DNA from: Nansenia antarctica
Lineage: Eukaryota; Chordata; Actinopteri; Argentiniformes; Microstomatidae
Length of the DNA stretch: 64,000 bases
Assembly: GCA_963989245.1 (NCBI GenBank)
Contig: OZ022347.1
Location: forward strand, 41,550,058 to 41,614,057
Direction: 5' to 3'
In this document: positions 1 to 10,458 of the stretch, in pieces
Position numbering within the stretch: position 1 is the first letter of the stretch
Layout of the letters: every line of letters begins with the position of its first letter
Program-made: the position numbers and the translations under genes
Notes under the pieces: generated by a model
The model's database searches: none
What the model was told of the DNA's origin: nothing
What the model saw: the letters and a program-made list of their open reading frames with translations, nothing else

Positions 1-595
1 GTTCAGTCACCTGACCCTCGCTGGCTGTCACTCTGGCCACCAATGCTGCGTTCTCTGTCTCCAGGTCCTCCATGTCGCCTCTCAATTCAGTCACCTGACC
101 CTCGCTGGCTGTCACTCTGGCCACCAATGCTGCATTCTCTGTCTTCATCTCCTCCACGTCTCCGCTCAGTTCAGTCACCTGACCCTCGCTGGCTGTCACT
201 CTGGCCACCAATGCAGCATTCTCTGTCTCCAGGTCCTCCACCTGACCCTCGCTGGCTGTCAATCTGAACTCCATCACTGACAGTTCTGCTGCTTGAGCTG
301 CGTTCTCTCCCTTCAGGTCGTCCACCTGACCCTCGCTGGTGGTCACTCTGGTCTCCAAGTTCCTCACCTCCACTCTCTGTTCCACCACGATGGTTCCCAG
401 ATTGTGCAGCATGTCTCTTAGGTCCGCCAACTCAGTCCAGACGTCAGGTGTCGTGGTCAAACTCTCCCTGTGCTCTGCATCTTCCCCGTGACCCAGTTGA
501 GGGATGTCATTCTCTCTGACCCCGCCACCCTCTCCCTGAGCCCCTGACCCAGACAGACAGAACAATACCACCAGCAGAGCTACAGCACCCTTCAT
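1..595 (-). CDS. secreted C1q-like family protein, N-terminal part (runs off window)
   Basis: The minus strand is open from an ATG at 595-593 to the window edge (198 codons, no stop). Residues 1-20 form a signal peptide (MKGAVALLVVLFCLSGSGAQ), so the product should be secreted. A hydrophilic segment follows, then a coiled-coil region of repeated 28-residue units (TENAALVARVTASEGQVTEL type; 28 residues = 4 heptads, 84 bp of DNA). This signal peptide plus KxENAAxxAxL coil is the usual N-terminus of teleost complement C1q-like / C1q-TNF-related proteins, whose globular C1q domain would lie beyond position 1 and is not seen here. Such proteins normally trimerise through the coil and bind ligands with the C1q head. 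The frame stays open through all repeats, so the exon looks functional. Family assignment is by pattern; other secreted coiled-coil proteins are possible. Confidence 0.72.
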   Translation of the reverse strand, partial: MKGAVALLVVLFCLSGSGAQGEGGGVRENDIPQLGHGEDAEHRESLTTTPDVWTELADLRDMLHNLGTIVVEQRVEVRNLETRVTTSEGQVDDLKGENAAQAAELSVMEFRLTASEGQVEDLETENAALVARVTASEGQVTELSGDVEEMKTENAALVARVTASEGQVTELRGDMEDLETENAALVARVTASEGQVTE

Positions 596-645
596 TCTGA
601 AACCACGTCTCTTCAGAACTAATGTAGCCTACTGGGCTGAGCCCA

Positions 646-656
646 CTTATTTATAC
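646..656 (-). promoter_or_regulatory. TATA box of the C1q-like gene
   Basis: On the minus strand the sequence reads GTATAAATAAG about 55 bases upstream of the ATG at 595. That spacing allows a start site near 620 and a short 5' leader. No other core promoter element was identified. Confidence 0.5.
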
Positions 657-897
657 ACACTCTGATCCTGGTGAACCAATACATGGGAACCTTAACAGGT
701 GTCCTCAAGGGAGCATTGCAGGACACAGCCAACGACTAAGAGTGACGTGTCGGAACACTGATAGATTATTTCAGGCTGAGACCTTCAAACTCTGTTTGTT
801 TAAGGCCATGGGAGCATTACAGCTTTTACTCAGACGTGGAGCTGTTAAAAGTATTTTTTTTTATTCAAGAAGGATACAAAAACTCATCAAAATAGTA
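657..897. other. upstream flank, no gene seen
   Basis: No coding potential or recognisable repeat apart from a T-run near 853-862. It may hold upstream control sequence of the C1q-like gene. Confidence 0.4.
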
Positions 898-1680
898 TTA
901 TAGGCATAATATAAATATACATACACACATACAGTATGTACACATACGCACATGCACATATACATTCATACTTATACACCCATATAACACATACAAAGTT
1001 GTGTTACCTCTGACCTCATTGACCAAAAGATCCATTGTAATTCTCTTCTTTAACTCTGAGAGAAGAAGGGACATCACGTCTGCCCTAGAGAACCTTTGGT
1101 GGTCATCTTTGAATCTCATCCAAGTTTTGAAGATGGACAGTTTTGCTATTGTTATATCAGATTGGCACTATATCTTTCAGTATGGGGAGGGTTAGGACCC
1201 AGTATATTATACTCAGATCCCCAAACGATATGATTCCTGACCTAGTCTCCTGTACGTGGCTCCTTTACTGTTCCACCCCCTGCTTTATGCCAGTGTTGAA
1301 TCACACTTTGATAGAAACTAGGGATCGCTGTCAAATCGGGGCAGTGCTTTTTCTCTTTAAAATGCATTCTTAGAATGAGGAAGTCTTTCTCCAGTCTATT
1401 CAAGAACAGTTCAGGTAGTATCTTCCAGTCACCAGATGATTGATCCATAGTGCGCTTCACCCACCCAGCATGAAGGACTTGTATGTGAGAGACAGTATCC
1501 AGCATGTTTATACCCCCTGTCTCATAATCCCCAATGATGACAGATCTTTTCCCTCTTCTATCGCTCTTTCCAGACCAAAGGAAGTAAAAAAACAGAGTAT
1601 TCAATCTGACAGCAACATTCTGTGCCACAGCCACTCACAGTTGCCCAGTACAGAGGTTTGGCTACAGTCAGAGATTTAAG
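898..1680 (-). pseudogene. L1/Tx1-type LINE ORF2 C-terminal fragment, degenerate
   Basis: A minus-strand frame at 1634-1242 reads like the C-terminal part of fish L1-type ORF2 (FYFLWSGKSDRRGKRSVIIG, then DYETGGINMLD). This WxGK...DYExGGxxMxD block is typical of the region after the reverse transcriptase. Further pieces in other frames (a GKVTILKSL block upstream near 1680, MRFKDDHQRFSRADV downstream at 1119) show that the coding region continued on both sides and is now broken by frameshifts. Neither the RT core nor the endonuclease is present. The sequence 1416-1680 is duplicated at 14682-14945. Confidence 0.6.
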
Positions 1681-2032
1681 AATAGTTACTTTACCATATA
1701 ATGTAAATGTGTGTGTAAATATGTGTAAATATACTGTACATCATAACTGAATCATATTCATATTCATCTAATGTATATTCACTTCTTATATTCATATATT
1801 TATACTCTTATATTAATATTTATACTCTTATATTCATATATTTATACTCACTATAATACCTCATACTGTAATACCTTGCACTCTCTACATGATCATGTCT
1901 TTTCCACTGTGCTTCTATTTGCATTGGTTAGACGCCAAAGTACATGTTGTTGTCTCAGTACTTGTACTCTGTGCAACGACAGTAACGTTTAATCTAATCT
2001 AAGAAGTGAAAGCCCCCCCCCCCACTCCCCCC

Positions 2033-2096
<64 letters not shown>

Positions 2097-2118
2097 ACAT
2101 GCTGTTCCTGTCTAGCCT

Positions 2119-2165
<47 letters not shown>

Positions 2166-2241
2166 AATATATAATAATATACAATATAATATAAGGATTT
2201 TCCTGCCTGGGATTTTCCAAAGCCAGGTGCTCAGCAGTAAT
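1416..2241 (+). repeat. composite repeat block, copy A
   Basis: This block matches 14682-15557 almost base for base outside the simple repeats. It contains the inner part of the L1-type fragment, a plus-strand LINE 3' tail (about 1840-2000, ending in CAACGACAGTAACGTTTAATC), poly-C, (CT)n, (TA)n and a closing segment ending CTCAGCAGTAAT. The two copies are in direct orientation and bracket the LINE/Gypsy island. Confidence 0.75.
2013..2161. repeat. poly-C, (CT)n and (TA)n microsatellites
   Basis: A C-rich run at about 2013-2035, (CT)n at 2036-2092 and (TA)n at about 2123-2160. Confidence 0.9.
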
Positions 2242-2339
2242 AAAAAAGATACTGAAAGAAGAAAAAAAGATACTGAAAGATATTATAGAAGGGATAGGCT
2301 GGGCCCAGTAATATTAATATAGATGGATGAATAAATGAG

Positions 2340-4640
2340 GTGGGGCGCTCTGCTAGAGCGACTCTCGACACGGCTCAGTGTGTGCACGTTATTATACGTT
2401 TCCTAGTGCTCTTGGGTGCTCTCATTGTTTTTGTTTTGTTACGTCTCGTCAATGTTAAATCAACAGTGTTTAATCTAGTGTTCGCCTACATTATGATCGC
2501 AAAATTGAATATCGTAAACGGACGGGACTCAGGACCGGCACAACAAACAGCCGCATTTCCAGGTAGGCTCGCCTACTCACGGGACTACCTGTTGGGATTG
2601 AGTCACCTCCATCCGGAGCCGTCGCAACTTTCCTTCCTCAATGACCAGATACCTCTGGAGTTACTTCGTGGACACAGATCCAAGCGCATACGAAGGAAAA
2701 GAGGATCTCGAGGGGGGATCAGGAACAGATTGAGGAGAAGAGGCAGCCGCCTACCTTTACCTGCCATCCTCCTGTCAAATGTCAGATCGCTACGGAATAA
2801 GACTGAGGAGCTTTCCATACTCATGAGGTCCGACTCGGACTATCGACAATCCAGCCTCTTATGTTTCACAGAAACGTGGCTGTCCGAGGATGTCGATTTT
2901 TATTTGGAAGGCTATAACATTATACGTTTTGACAGAGACGCAACGAGAACGCGGAAATCAATTGGGGGCGGGCTCTGTATAGCTGTCAACAACAAGTGGG
3001 CAACAAACTTTACGTTGAGAGAGACTGAGAGTTGCAAACATTATGAACTGATGACGGTGTCATTTAGACCGCACTATCTGCCCCGAGAATTCTCCCAGAT
3101 CACCGTGATCTTAGTGTATGTACCCGGGCCTGATTTCGCCCTAGCTGCTGAGCGCATAGCGGACAGTTACAACACGGCAGTCAATCGGTCTGCCGAACAA
3201 CCAGTGTTTGTGTTGGGAGATCTGAACAGATGTGACATCACCACGCACCTACCTAATCTGCAACAATATGTCACAACTCCCACCAGAATGCAGAATATAC
3301 TGGACAAGTGTTATGGAAATATCCCAAATGCATTTATCTCGAAACCCCGCCCCCCCCTTGGTCGTTCCGACCACAACGTCATCCTCCTGCTTCCAAAGTA
3401 CAGGTCCCAACTGAAAACAGGTGTACCGGTATCAAAAACCATCCGAGTATGGAATAAGGATGCAGCCGAATCACTAAGGGGATGCTTTGAACAGACTGAC
3501 TGGGACTTGTTTTTTTATGATTGTGGGGACGACTTAAATGATCTGACCGATGTGGTGACATCCTACATTCTATTTTGTGAAGACACAGTCACTCCCACCA
3601 AGCAGATTACCCTCCATCCAAACAATAAAAAATGGGTCACTAAAGACATGAAAATGTGTCTGATTAATAAGAAAATTGAATTTTTACAGGGAGACAGGCT
3701 CAAGGTGAGGGAACTGGAGGAGTTTAAAAGGAAGGCGAAACTAGCCAAGGTCCATTATAAAGAAACGGTGGAGCAGACGCTCATTTCTGGAAATGCAAAG
3801 AAGGCATGGCAGGGGTTAAACATCATGATGGGGAGAGCCCCCAAACCTGCAGCGATTGACTGCACGGACCCCACCTCCTTTGCAGAGCAGCTCAACAGCT
3901 TCTTCAGCCGTTTTGACAGCAGCAGCACATCAACCACCTGGACCCCCTCCACCTCCAACCCACCTCATGCTCTCACCATAGATGAGCAGCTGGTGACCTC
4001 CATCCTGAACAAAGTGAACCCACACAAAGCCTCAGGCCCAGACAGGCTCAGAGGCAGGGTGCTGAAAGAGTGCTCCACTCAGCTAAGTGGGGTTTGCACC
4101 AAGCTTTTTCAGTGCCTCCTAGACTCGGGATGTGTCCCGAGACAGTGGAAAGAATCCACAATAATCCCAATCCCCAAGAAAAAACAAGCCAAAGACCCAA
4201 AGGACTTCAGGCCAGTTGCACTGACGTCTGTGCTCTGCAAATGCATGGAGAGAGCAGTGTGCGACCTCCTCTCCACCATGTTGGCAGAGAAACTGGACCC
4301 TCTACAGTTTGCCTATAGGGCAAAGCGGGGCGTGCAGGACGCCAGTCTGACCCTCCTGGACACTGTGGCCAGACAACTGGACTCGGCGCACCCCCACAGC
4401 AGGATTTTATTGATGGACTTTTCCTCTGCCTTCAACACTGTAAAAACTGACATTCTGCTACACCACCTAGCAGAGCTTGACGTCAGCCCCACACTGATTT
4501 TATGGTTTAAGAACTTTTTAACAGACAGACCACAGCAGGTGGAGGTAAACGGCTTCACATCCAGCAAGATGATTTTAAACACAGGCCTCTGTAACGATGG
4601 TCAAACAGCCAAACTTCTTTCAATCAATTCTTTTATTTGA
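2340..4640 (+). pseudogene. LINE ORF2, N-terminal part (APE endonuclease and RT fingers/palm), truncated by insertion
   Basis: The open frame begins at a GTG at 2340; the first ATG is further in, so the true start is uncertain. Residues from about 140 show an APE-type endonuclease (LSNVRSLRNKTEEL, CFTETWLSEDVD, FVLGDLN, GRSDHNVILL), which nicks target DNA. From about residue 560 comes the reverse transcriptase (NKVNPHKASGPDRL, DFRPVALTSVLCK, LLMDFSSAFNTV). LINE sequence ends at 4589; the last 17 codons and the stop at 4638-4640 come from the Gypsy LTR. The rest of the RT, with the YADD catalytic motif, lies at 12859-13645. No other defect was seen, so the LINE was probably coding-competent until the insertion. 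Clade is inferred from domain order; Rex1 or CR1 are alternatives. Confidence 0.85.
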
Positions 4641-5246
4641 CCTGCAGAGAAGACCTGCAGAGAAGACATATAAAACACAATTCTTCTCTGTTCTGCAACT
4701 CTTGTGAATCCATGAGAATGGCGGCCATGTTCTAGTACCACCGTCTATGTATATTTCACGTCAGGATAATTTGTTTACAGAACGAACACAAATTTCCCTC
4801 AAACATTACAAATAACAATTACAAACAACATGTGAAGCAACATACCTGCAGAGAAGACATATAAAACACAATTCTTCTCTGTTCTGCAACTCTTGTGAAT
4901 CTGCGCGTTCAAAATAACATACAATAAATGTTCTGTTTAACATCATCACAATACATGTAAAAACAAACAGCACAGTACTACACCAACATTTTCACCCTAC
5001 ATTACAAGATTCTCCATACAAACAACAAAACACGAGGAGCATTTTACATAGCGCACATACCCATGAGAATGGCGGCCATGTTCTAGTACCACCGTAAGTA
5101 CGGCAACAAGAGAAGGACAAAAGAACGCGCAGACCTGCAGTACACCCAAACTCCAATGGGGCTCCAACAACAACCAGGGCTGCTCAAGCACGGCGAAACT
5201 CATCTACATTCACCACAACTAAACATACATTCCCAACTCTGTTACA
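4590..5246 (-). repeat. 3' LTR of Gypsy A
   Basis: 657 bp, the same sequence as 12202-12858 as far as I can compare. It contains two internal duplications: a 58-bp block (4653-4710 and 4844-4901) and a 34-bp block with ATGGCGGCCAT (4711-4744 and 5062-5095). Confidence 0.95.
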
Positions 5247-5258
5247 CCCACCTCCCCT
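5247..5258 (-). other. polypurine tract of Gypsy A
   Basis: On the minus strand AGGGGAGGTGGG directly abuts the 3' LTR, the position of the plus-strand primer. Confidence 0.8.
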
Positions 5259-5595
5259 GAATTTCGCCAACCTTGAGCAGCAACTATACATTTAAATACT
5301 ACTTTTTACTTTTTACACTATTACATAGGGCCGCCAAAGGACAGGACAGCCAACTTGAAAAGTATCCTATAAGGATGAAGTGGAAAGAGAGGTAAACTAC
5401 CTCTCCAACCAACTACTGGCGGTAGGATGCGTTCTACACCCCACAAGACCCTATTTTTTTTTTTTTTTTTGTGTATTACTAGCCTTCAAGAGGCCACAAC
5501 CTCTTATGAAACAATCAGAATACCGAACAAACCTATATGTCATAGGATGTCAGTGTGCACAGTGTATACATGCACTGAACTGAGCTTCGGCTTAT

Positions 5596-8500
5596 CTAAC
5601 TGTGGAAAGCCTGGAACACTGACCTACAAACAGCTCGAATGTTTGACTTAGTGTCTTGGATAATGTCTTGTCCTGACATAGTATAAATCAATCTGTCAAC
5701 TGGTTTGATAAGGCGACCAAACTTGGACTTGACCTGTGTGACTGTACTAGGATGTTCACACTGTGTAACAGAAGCTAGAGTGTCAGTACGCTGTGTGTCA
5801 CTAGCATCATCTGTCTGATTTGTGTTACCAGAAACATCAGTACAATCATCAGCGCTAACCACAAATCTAGAATCAGAGTTAATGGACTGATCTACCATTT
5901 GCTCCTCAGCCATCTGCTCGGGGACCCTCTGAGGGGCAAACGAGACTGAAGACACTACAGTGTTAGTAGCCTCTGTCCGTGAGTGGTCAGGGAATGGTAA
6001 CTGGGTGACCCACTCTAGGGTTCTTCCCTTGGGATCCTTGGGCTCTGGAACAGTCAAGGGAACATCCCTCTCCCGAACAGCTCTTCCCCCATACTCCATG
6101 TCTTCAACCTCCCCTCCCTCACTCCCAGGACAGGAATCCACTCTCTCCGACTCGAACGCGGTTCCTCTACTCACTTCCCCAGGCAAGGAATCCTGTTCCA
6201 CTTCCGACACGGACATGTCACTTGGCTCATTTGGTGTATGAACAGCAGACAGGGATGAAACTGGGTCAGAGATCACACTCGTATCATACACCGGCAGAAA
6301 GTTCACCAACAACAATAGATTACGGTGGACTACCTTCTCTCGTCCAGTGACAGTGTCTTGTATCCTATATGTGTGAGTCTCAGAGTTCCTATCCACCACA
6401 GTATATACAGTAGACTCCCAACGGTCAGCCACCTTTCTCTTTCCTCTCTCTCTCTTGTTCGCCAACAGCACACGGTCTCCGACGTCAATGGTGGGCCCTT
6501 TCACTCGTCTGTTGTAGAGCTCTGTGTGACGGTGCTGTTCTTTTATGACATGTTCCTGGGCTATGACCATAGCTTCTCTCAGATCCTTCGTGAGAGACAT
6601 CACATACTTGTCGTAGCTGACCACAGCTGGATCATTCAGGACTGTCCGGAAGAGTATATCGACAGGGAGACGAGGAGTACGCCCAAACATCAGATAGAAA
6701 GGTGCATAGCCAGTTGACTCATGCGCTGTGCTATTGTACATGAACGTCAGAGTTTGCAAACGCCTCGGCCAGTTGATTTTTGCCTCTGGTTCAAGCGCTC
6801 GGATCATGTTACCGAGAGTTCTATTGAAACGTTCCACACTACCGTTACCCATCGGGTGATACGGGGTTGTGTGCGACTTTCTGACACCGGAGACTCTGAG
6901 CAGCTCACTCACTAGTTGACTCTCGAAGCTAGCTCCCTGGTCGCTGTGGATACGTTCTGGGAACCCAAAGACGCAGAAGAACTTGTCCCATAGAACTCTC
7001 GCCACCTGTTTGGCTGACTGATCTTTGCAGGGGAATGCCTGGGCCATTCTTGTAAAATGGTCAGTAACAACTAACACATCAACTGACTTGTTCCTTGAGT
7101 CCTCCGCTGACCAGAAATCAATGCAAACCAGCTGAAGTGGCCTGGTTGATGTGATACTCTGCAAAGGCGCTCTCGCAGCAGGTTCAACAGTCTTACTGAC
7201 AATACACCGCTGGCAGTTACGGACGTAGTCTCTTACGTCTCTGTCGAGGTTGAGCCAGAAGAACCTCTGTCTGGCCAAGCCAAGACTCCTGAACTGACCT
7301 TGATGGCCGGCATGGTCATGAACACCTCTCAGAACTTCAACTTTCTTAGACTCAGGAACCACATACTGGCGGCGTTTTGACTTCACGACTTGATCCCTCG
7401 AGACTCTGTAGAGTATCCCATTGCTCACAACAAGTTTCTCCCAGTGCTTCAGGTACCTCATGACTGTGACTGATTCCTTATCTCTCTCTCTCCTGGAGGG
7501 TCTCCGATGTCTCTCCACATAGTACAAGACTCGAGAGAGAGTTCTGTCTCTGAGCTGTTCATCCCGGAGTTCCTTCTCACTGTAAGCAGGAAGTGAGTCC
7601 TGACCACCTGGGACTAACTGAGGCAAATGGTGCAAGACTGCTACAGCACGCGTTCTTGCTCCGACCTCCCACAGATCGTCATATGACTGTAGAACAACAG
7701 ACACTTCATCCATCTCCATAGACTGAGCGTGGACATGCAGAGGTGATGGGACACTTTGAGCGTAACTCTCTGCCTGGCGTGGAGTGTCACCACTATCATT
7801 GGACGACCGGAAGGCGTCCTGTACAGAAGCACTCGACACATCCTGGACTTCGGAGAGGAGATTCTTGTAGGGCTCTTCAAGTAATCTGTGACTGACTCTC
7901 TGCTTGACGAAAGGCACACGACTCAAGGCATCAGCGACAACATTCTGTGGGCCTGGCACGTACTTGATGTCGAAGTTATAGCTCGCTAACTTAGCCACCC
8001 ATCGTTGCTCGCAGCAGTCCAGCTTGGGCTTCGTCATGATATGAGTCAATGGATTATTGTCCGTCCAAACAGTGAAATCATGCCCCTTCAACCAATGGCT
8101 AAACTTGTCACAGACACTCCACTTCAAGGCTAGGAATTCCAACCGATGGGCTGGGTAGTTTCTCTGAGACTGAGAGAGGGACTTGCTGGCGAATGCGATT
8201 GGCCTCGCTCGGTCTTCACCCTCTTGGATCTGCGACAGGACAGCACCGATGCCATCAAGGGACGCGTCCGTTGACAGCATGAAGGGACGGCTGAAATCAG
8301 GGTGAGCCAGGACAGCCGTCTCAACCAGCGCCGTTTTCAGCTTCTGGAAAGCCTGCTCCGTTTCGGGGGTCCAGTCAGTAACCTTCAACTTCCTGCTTTG
8401 TGACCTTTGTTTGGACTGTTTCACCTTCCCTTTTCTCTTCTGGCCCGTCAACAGAGAGAAGAGAGGCTTTGCAATAGCGGAGAAGCTAGGCACAAAGTGC

Positions 8501-10458
8501 TGGTAATAATTGATCATCCCCAAGAAAGATCTGATTCGTTTCTGTGAGGGGGTTACACCGTCCGCTTCCATCAGGTCAGCACTTGTCATCTTTGCGATGC
8601 TCTCAACTTTGCTGGGATCAGTCAACACACCGTTGTCATTAATTATGTGGCCGAGGAATTTGACGGATTTCCGGAGAAAAAAACACTTCTTGGGGGCCAA
8701 TTTCAGGTTATGACCACGCAGTCTACTGAACACCATCTCCAAGCGTTCCAGAGCTGTCCTCTCATCAGGGGCGTACACCAATAAATCATCCAGATAAACC
8801 AGTAAGCTCAGATAGTTCTGGTCTCCGAAAATGCTAGTCATCATACGCATGAAGCTCCCAGGACTATTACAGAGGCCCTGCGGGAGGCGATTATACTCAT
8901 ACAAGCCCATAGGTGTTGTAAAGGCAGAGTACTTTCTGTCATCCTCGTGTAGTGGCATGTTATAAAACCCTGAGGTTAGATCCATAGTACTAAACAAGGA
9001 GTTACCTCCAAGTGCAGCTAAGCAGTCGGCCTGGTGAGGGAGAGGGTGAGCATCCTTCAGGGTCCTCTTGTTCAGCCAGCGAAAGTCTGTACAGATACGG
9101 AGATCTCCGTTCTTTTTCCATACAAGAACCAACGGAGATGCATATTCACTGGTTGACTTCCTGATTATATCTTTCTCCTCCATCTCACTCAGTACTTGGC
9201 GCAACTTCTGATACTGACTGGGGGGCACTCGTCTGAATGGGAGCCGGAATGGCCTGTGATCTGAGAGGTGAATGCGATGTATGAAGCCCTTTGCCTCTCC
9301 ACAATCCAGGTGATGGCGTGAGAAGATGTCCTTGTAGCGTACAACCAGGTCAGCCATCTTGCTTCTACACTGTTCAGACACGTCACAGGAGTGTATGTCG
9401 AGCCCACTCAATCCCATGTACTTCAGTTCCTCATCAACAGTGCGGGCCGCATTTTCACTGGACGGGGTTACTTGACAGCAACTGAGTAGTGGGACCTCAG
9501 CAGGTCCGGTCTCATCCATGTCCTCGAGCGCAATGCAGGAGAAGACGTCGGCCAATTTAGCATTGCGTCTTACCAAGACGGGCCTGTCGGACGAGTTGAT
9601 CAGCTTCAATGGAACCCATCCGTCTCCCCACAAAGGAGTAACAACTCTGGCCACCAGAACCCCTCTTGGAGCTGAGCGACACGATGTGGGCTCTGTCATC
9701 ACAGCGCTACCAGGAGACACAATAGTGGACTTGGGTAGCTTGCCCCACATCAGGTACTCCCGACCAGGCTCAAGACACACGGCTGAGTTGCACCTGACTG
9801 TGCCTATCTTGTCAGGTATGACGTCACCTCGCCAACGGTTCAGACCAGCGAGCATCGAGAGAAACTGTTCAGATTCTGGATCGCCAGCAGGACAGGGCGT
9901 AGACACAGCCTTCCAGTAGCCATCACATTGCTTATACTGCCGGAGGATATATTTAATAACATTGGTGCCTAGTATCAACTCATCATGCTGGCCTTCAACT
10001 ACCAGAGTGGGAACCATAATCCTACAGCCATACACCTCCATTTCCACGTTGAAAGCTGACTCAGGCTTGACACGGCGACCACCACAGCCAACAAGCACCA
10101 CATTTGAACTGAACTGGTTATGCTCTGTAGCAACTCCAACCTCTCTAAGCTTTCCCTCTGCCGTCTTACTCATTGTACAAGCCATAGACCCACTGTCTAG
10201 CATAGCATTTAGAGTCACTGTATTACCAACTGTCACAGGTGTGTAGAAAAGGCTGTCACTACCACTAATTGTATGCGTATTCTGATAAACAATATCTTCA
10301 GAGTTATCACTTGAGCTTTTGAGAGCTATATACACTGTCTCAGCACTAGATTCGTCCTCACAATGGGAGTTTACTTGGCGACCTATACTTTCTCCCTCTG
10401 AATACAGGCCACCTAGTTTCCCTGAGGCTGAGGTGCTCGGGACGACCTGGTGGGACAC
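5596..10458 (-). CDS. pol: Gypsy A Pol: protease, reverse transcriptase, RNase H, integrase
   Basis: The open frame spans 1620 codons and lies in the -1 frame relative to gag, overlapping it by 46 bases. It has no ATG start at its beginning, so it is probably made as a Gag-Pol fusion by slippage at 10416-10422. In the numbering of the open frame, the aspartic protease has a DSG active site at 88-90, RT carries YLDD at 555-558, and RNase H follows (STDASLDGIGAVL, VWTDNNPLTHI). The integrase has an HHCC zinc region (HDHAGHQ...CQRC) and catalytic D1114, D1173 and E1209, i.e. D-x58-D-x35-E. A GPF/Y-like region (VGDRVLL) and an acidic tail of about 200 residues end the protein. All catalytic residues are present and there is no internal stop. 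The enzyme set copies RNA to DNA and inserts it. No chromodomain was recognised. Confidence 0.95.
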   Translation of the reverse strand: MSHQVVPSTSASGKLGGLYSEGESIGRQVNSHCEDESSAETVYIALKSSSDNSEDIVYQNTHTISGSDSLFYTPVTVGNTVTLNAMLDSGSMACTMSKTAEGKLREVGVATEHNQFSSNVVLVGCGGRRVKPESAFNVEMEVYGCRIMVPTLVVEGQHDELILGTNVIKYILRQYKQCDGYWKAVSTPCPAGDPESEQFLSMLAGLNRWRGDVIPDKIGTVRCNSAVCLEPGREYLMWGKLPKSTIVSPGSAVMTEPTSCRSAPRGVLVARVVTPLWGDGWVPLKLINSSDRPVLVRRNAKLADVFSCIALEDMDETGPAEVPLLSCCQVTPSSENAARTVDEELKYMGLSGLDIHSCDVSEQCRSKMADLVVRYKDIFSRHHLDCGEAKGFIHRIHLSDHRPFRLPFRRVPPSQYQKLRQVLSEMEEKDIIRKSTSEYASPLVLVWKKNGDLRICTDFRWLNKRTLKDAHPLPHQADCLAALGGNSLFSTMDLTSGFYNMPLHEDDRKYSAFTTPMGLYEYNRLPQGLCNSPGSFMRMMTSIFGDQNYLSLLVYLDDLLVYAPDERTALERLEMVFSRLRGHNLKLAPKKCFFLRKSVKFLGHIINDNGVLTDPSKVESIAKMTSADLMEADGVTPSQKRIRSFLGMINYYQHFVPSFSAIAKPLFSLLTGQKRKGKVKQSKQRSQSRKLKVTDWTPETEQAFQKLKTALVETAVLAHPDFSRPFMLSTDASLDGIGAVLSQIQEGEDRARPIAFASKSLSQSQRNYPAHRLEFLALKWSVCDKFSHWLKGHDFTVWTDNNPLTHIMTKPKLDCCEQRWVAKLASYNFDIKYVPGPQNVVADALSRVPFVKQRVSHRLLEEPYKNLLSEVQDVSSASVQDAFRSSNDSGDTPRQAESYAQSVPSPLHVHAQSMEMDEVSVVLQSYDDLWEVGARTRAVAVLHHLPQLVPGGQDSLPAYSEKELRDEQLRDRTLSRVLYYVERHRRPSRRERDKESVTVMRYLKHWEKLVVSNGILYRVSRDQVVKSKRRQYVVPESKKVEVLRGVHDHAGHQGQFRSLGLARQRFFWLNLDRDVRDYVRNCQRCIVSKTVEPAARAPLQSITSTRPLQLVCIDFWSAEDSRNKSVDVLVVTDHFTRMAQAFPCKDQSAKQVARVLWDKFFCVFGFPERIHSDQGASFESQLVSELLRVSGVRKSHTTPYHPMGNGSVERFNRTLGNMIRALEPEAKINWPRRLQTLTFMYNSTAHESTGYAPFYLMFGRTPRLPVDILFRTVLNDPAVVSYDKYVMSLTKDLREAMVIAQEHVIKEQHRHTELYNRRVKGPTIDVGDRVLLANKRERGKRKVADRWESTVYTVVDRNSETHTYRIQDTVTGREKVVHRNLLLLVNFLPVYDTSVISDPVSSLSAVHTPNEPSDMSVSEVEQDSLPGEVSRGTAFESERVDSCPGSEGGEVEDMEYGGRAVRERDVPLTVPEPKDPKGRTLEWVTQLPFPDHSRTEATNTVVSSVSFAPQRVPEQMAEEQMVDQSINSDSRFVVSADDCTDVSGNTNQTDDASDTQRTDTLASVTQCEHPSTVTQVKSKFGRLIKPVDRLIYTMSGQDIIQDTKSNIRAVCRSVFQAFHS

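Noticed and set aside
43..267. Plus-strand frame with repeated PDPRWLSLWPP
   Set aside because: It is the opposite strand of the coiled-coil repeats of the C1q-like gene and has no domain of its own.
5596..10458. An env gene in the Gypsy A element
   Set aside because: No third long frame lies between pol and the 3' LTR (5259-5595 has none), so there is no envelope candidate.
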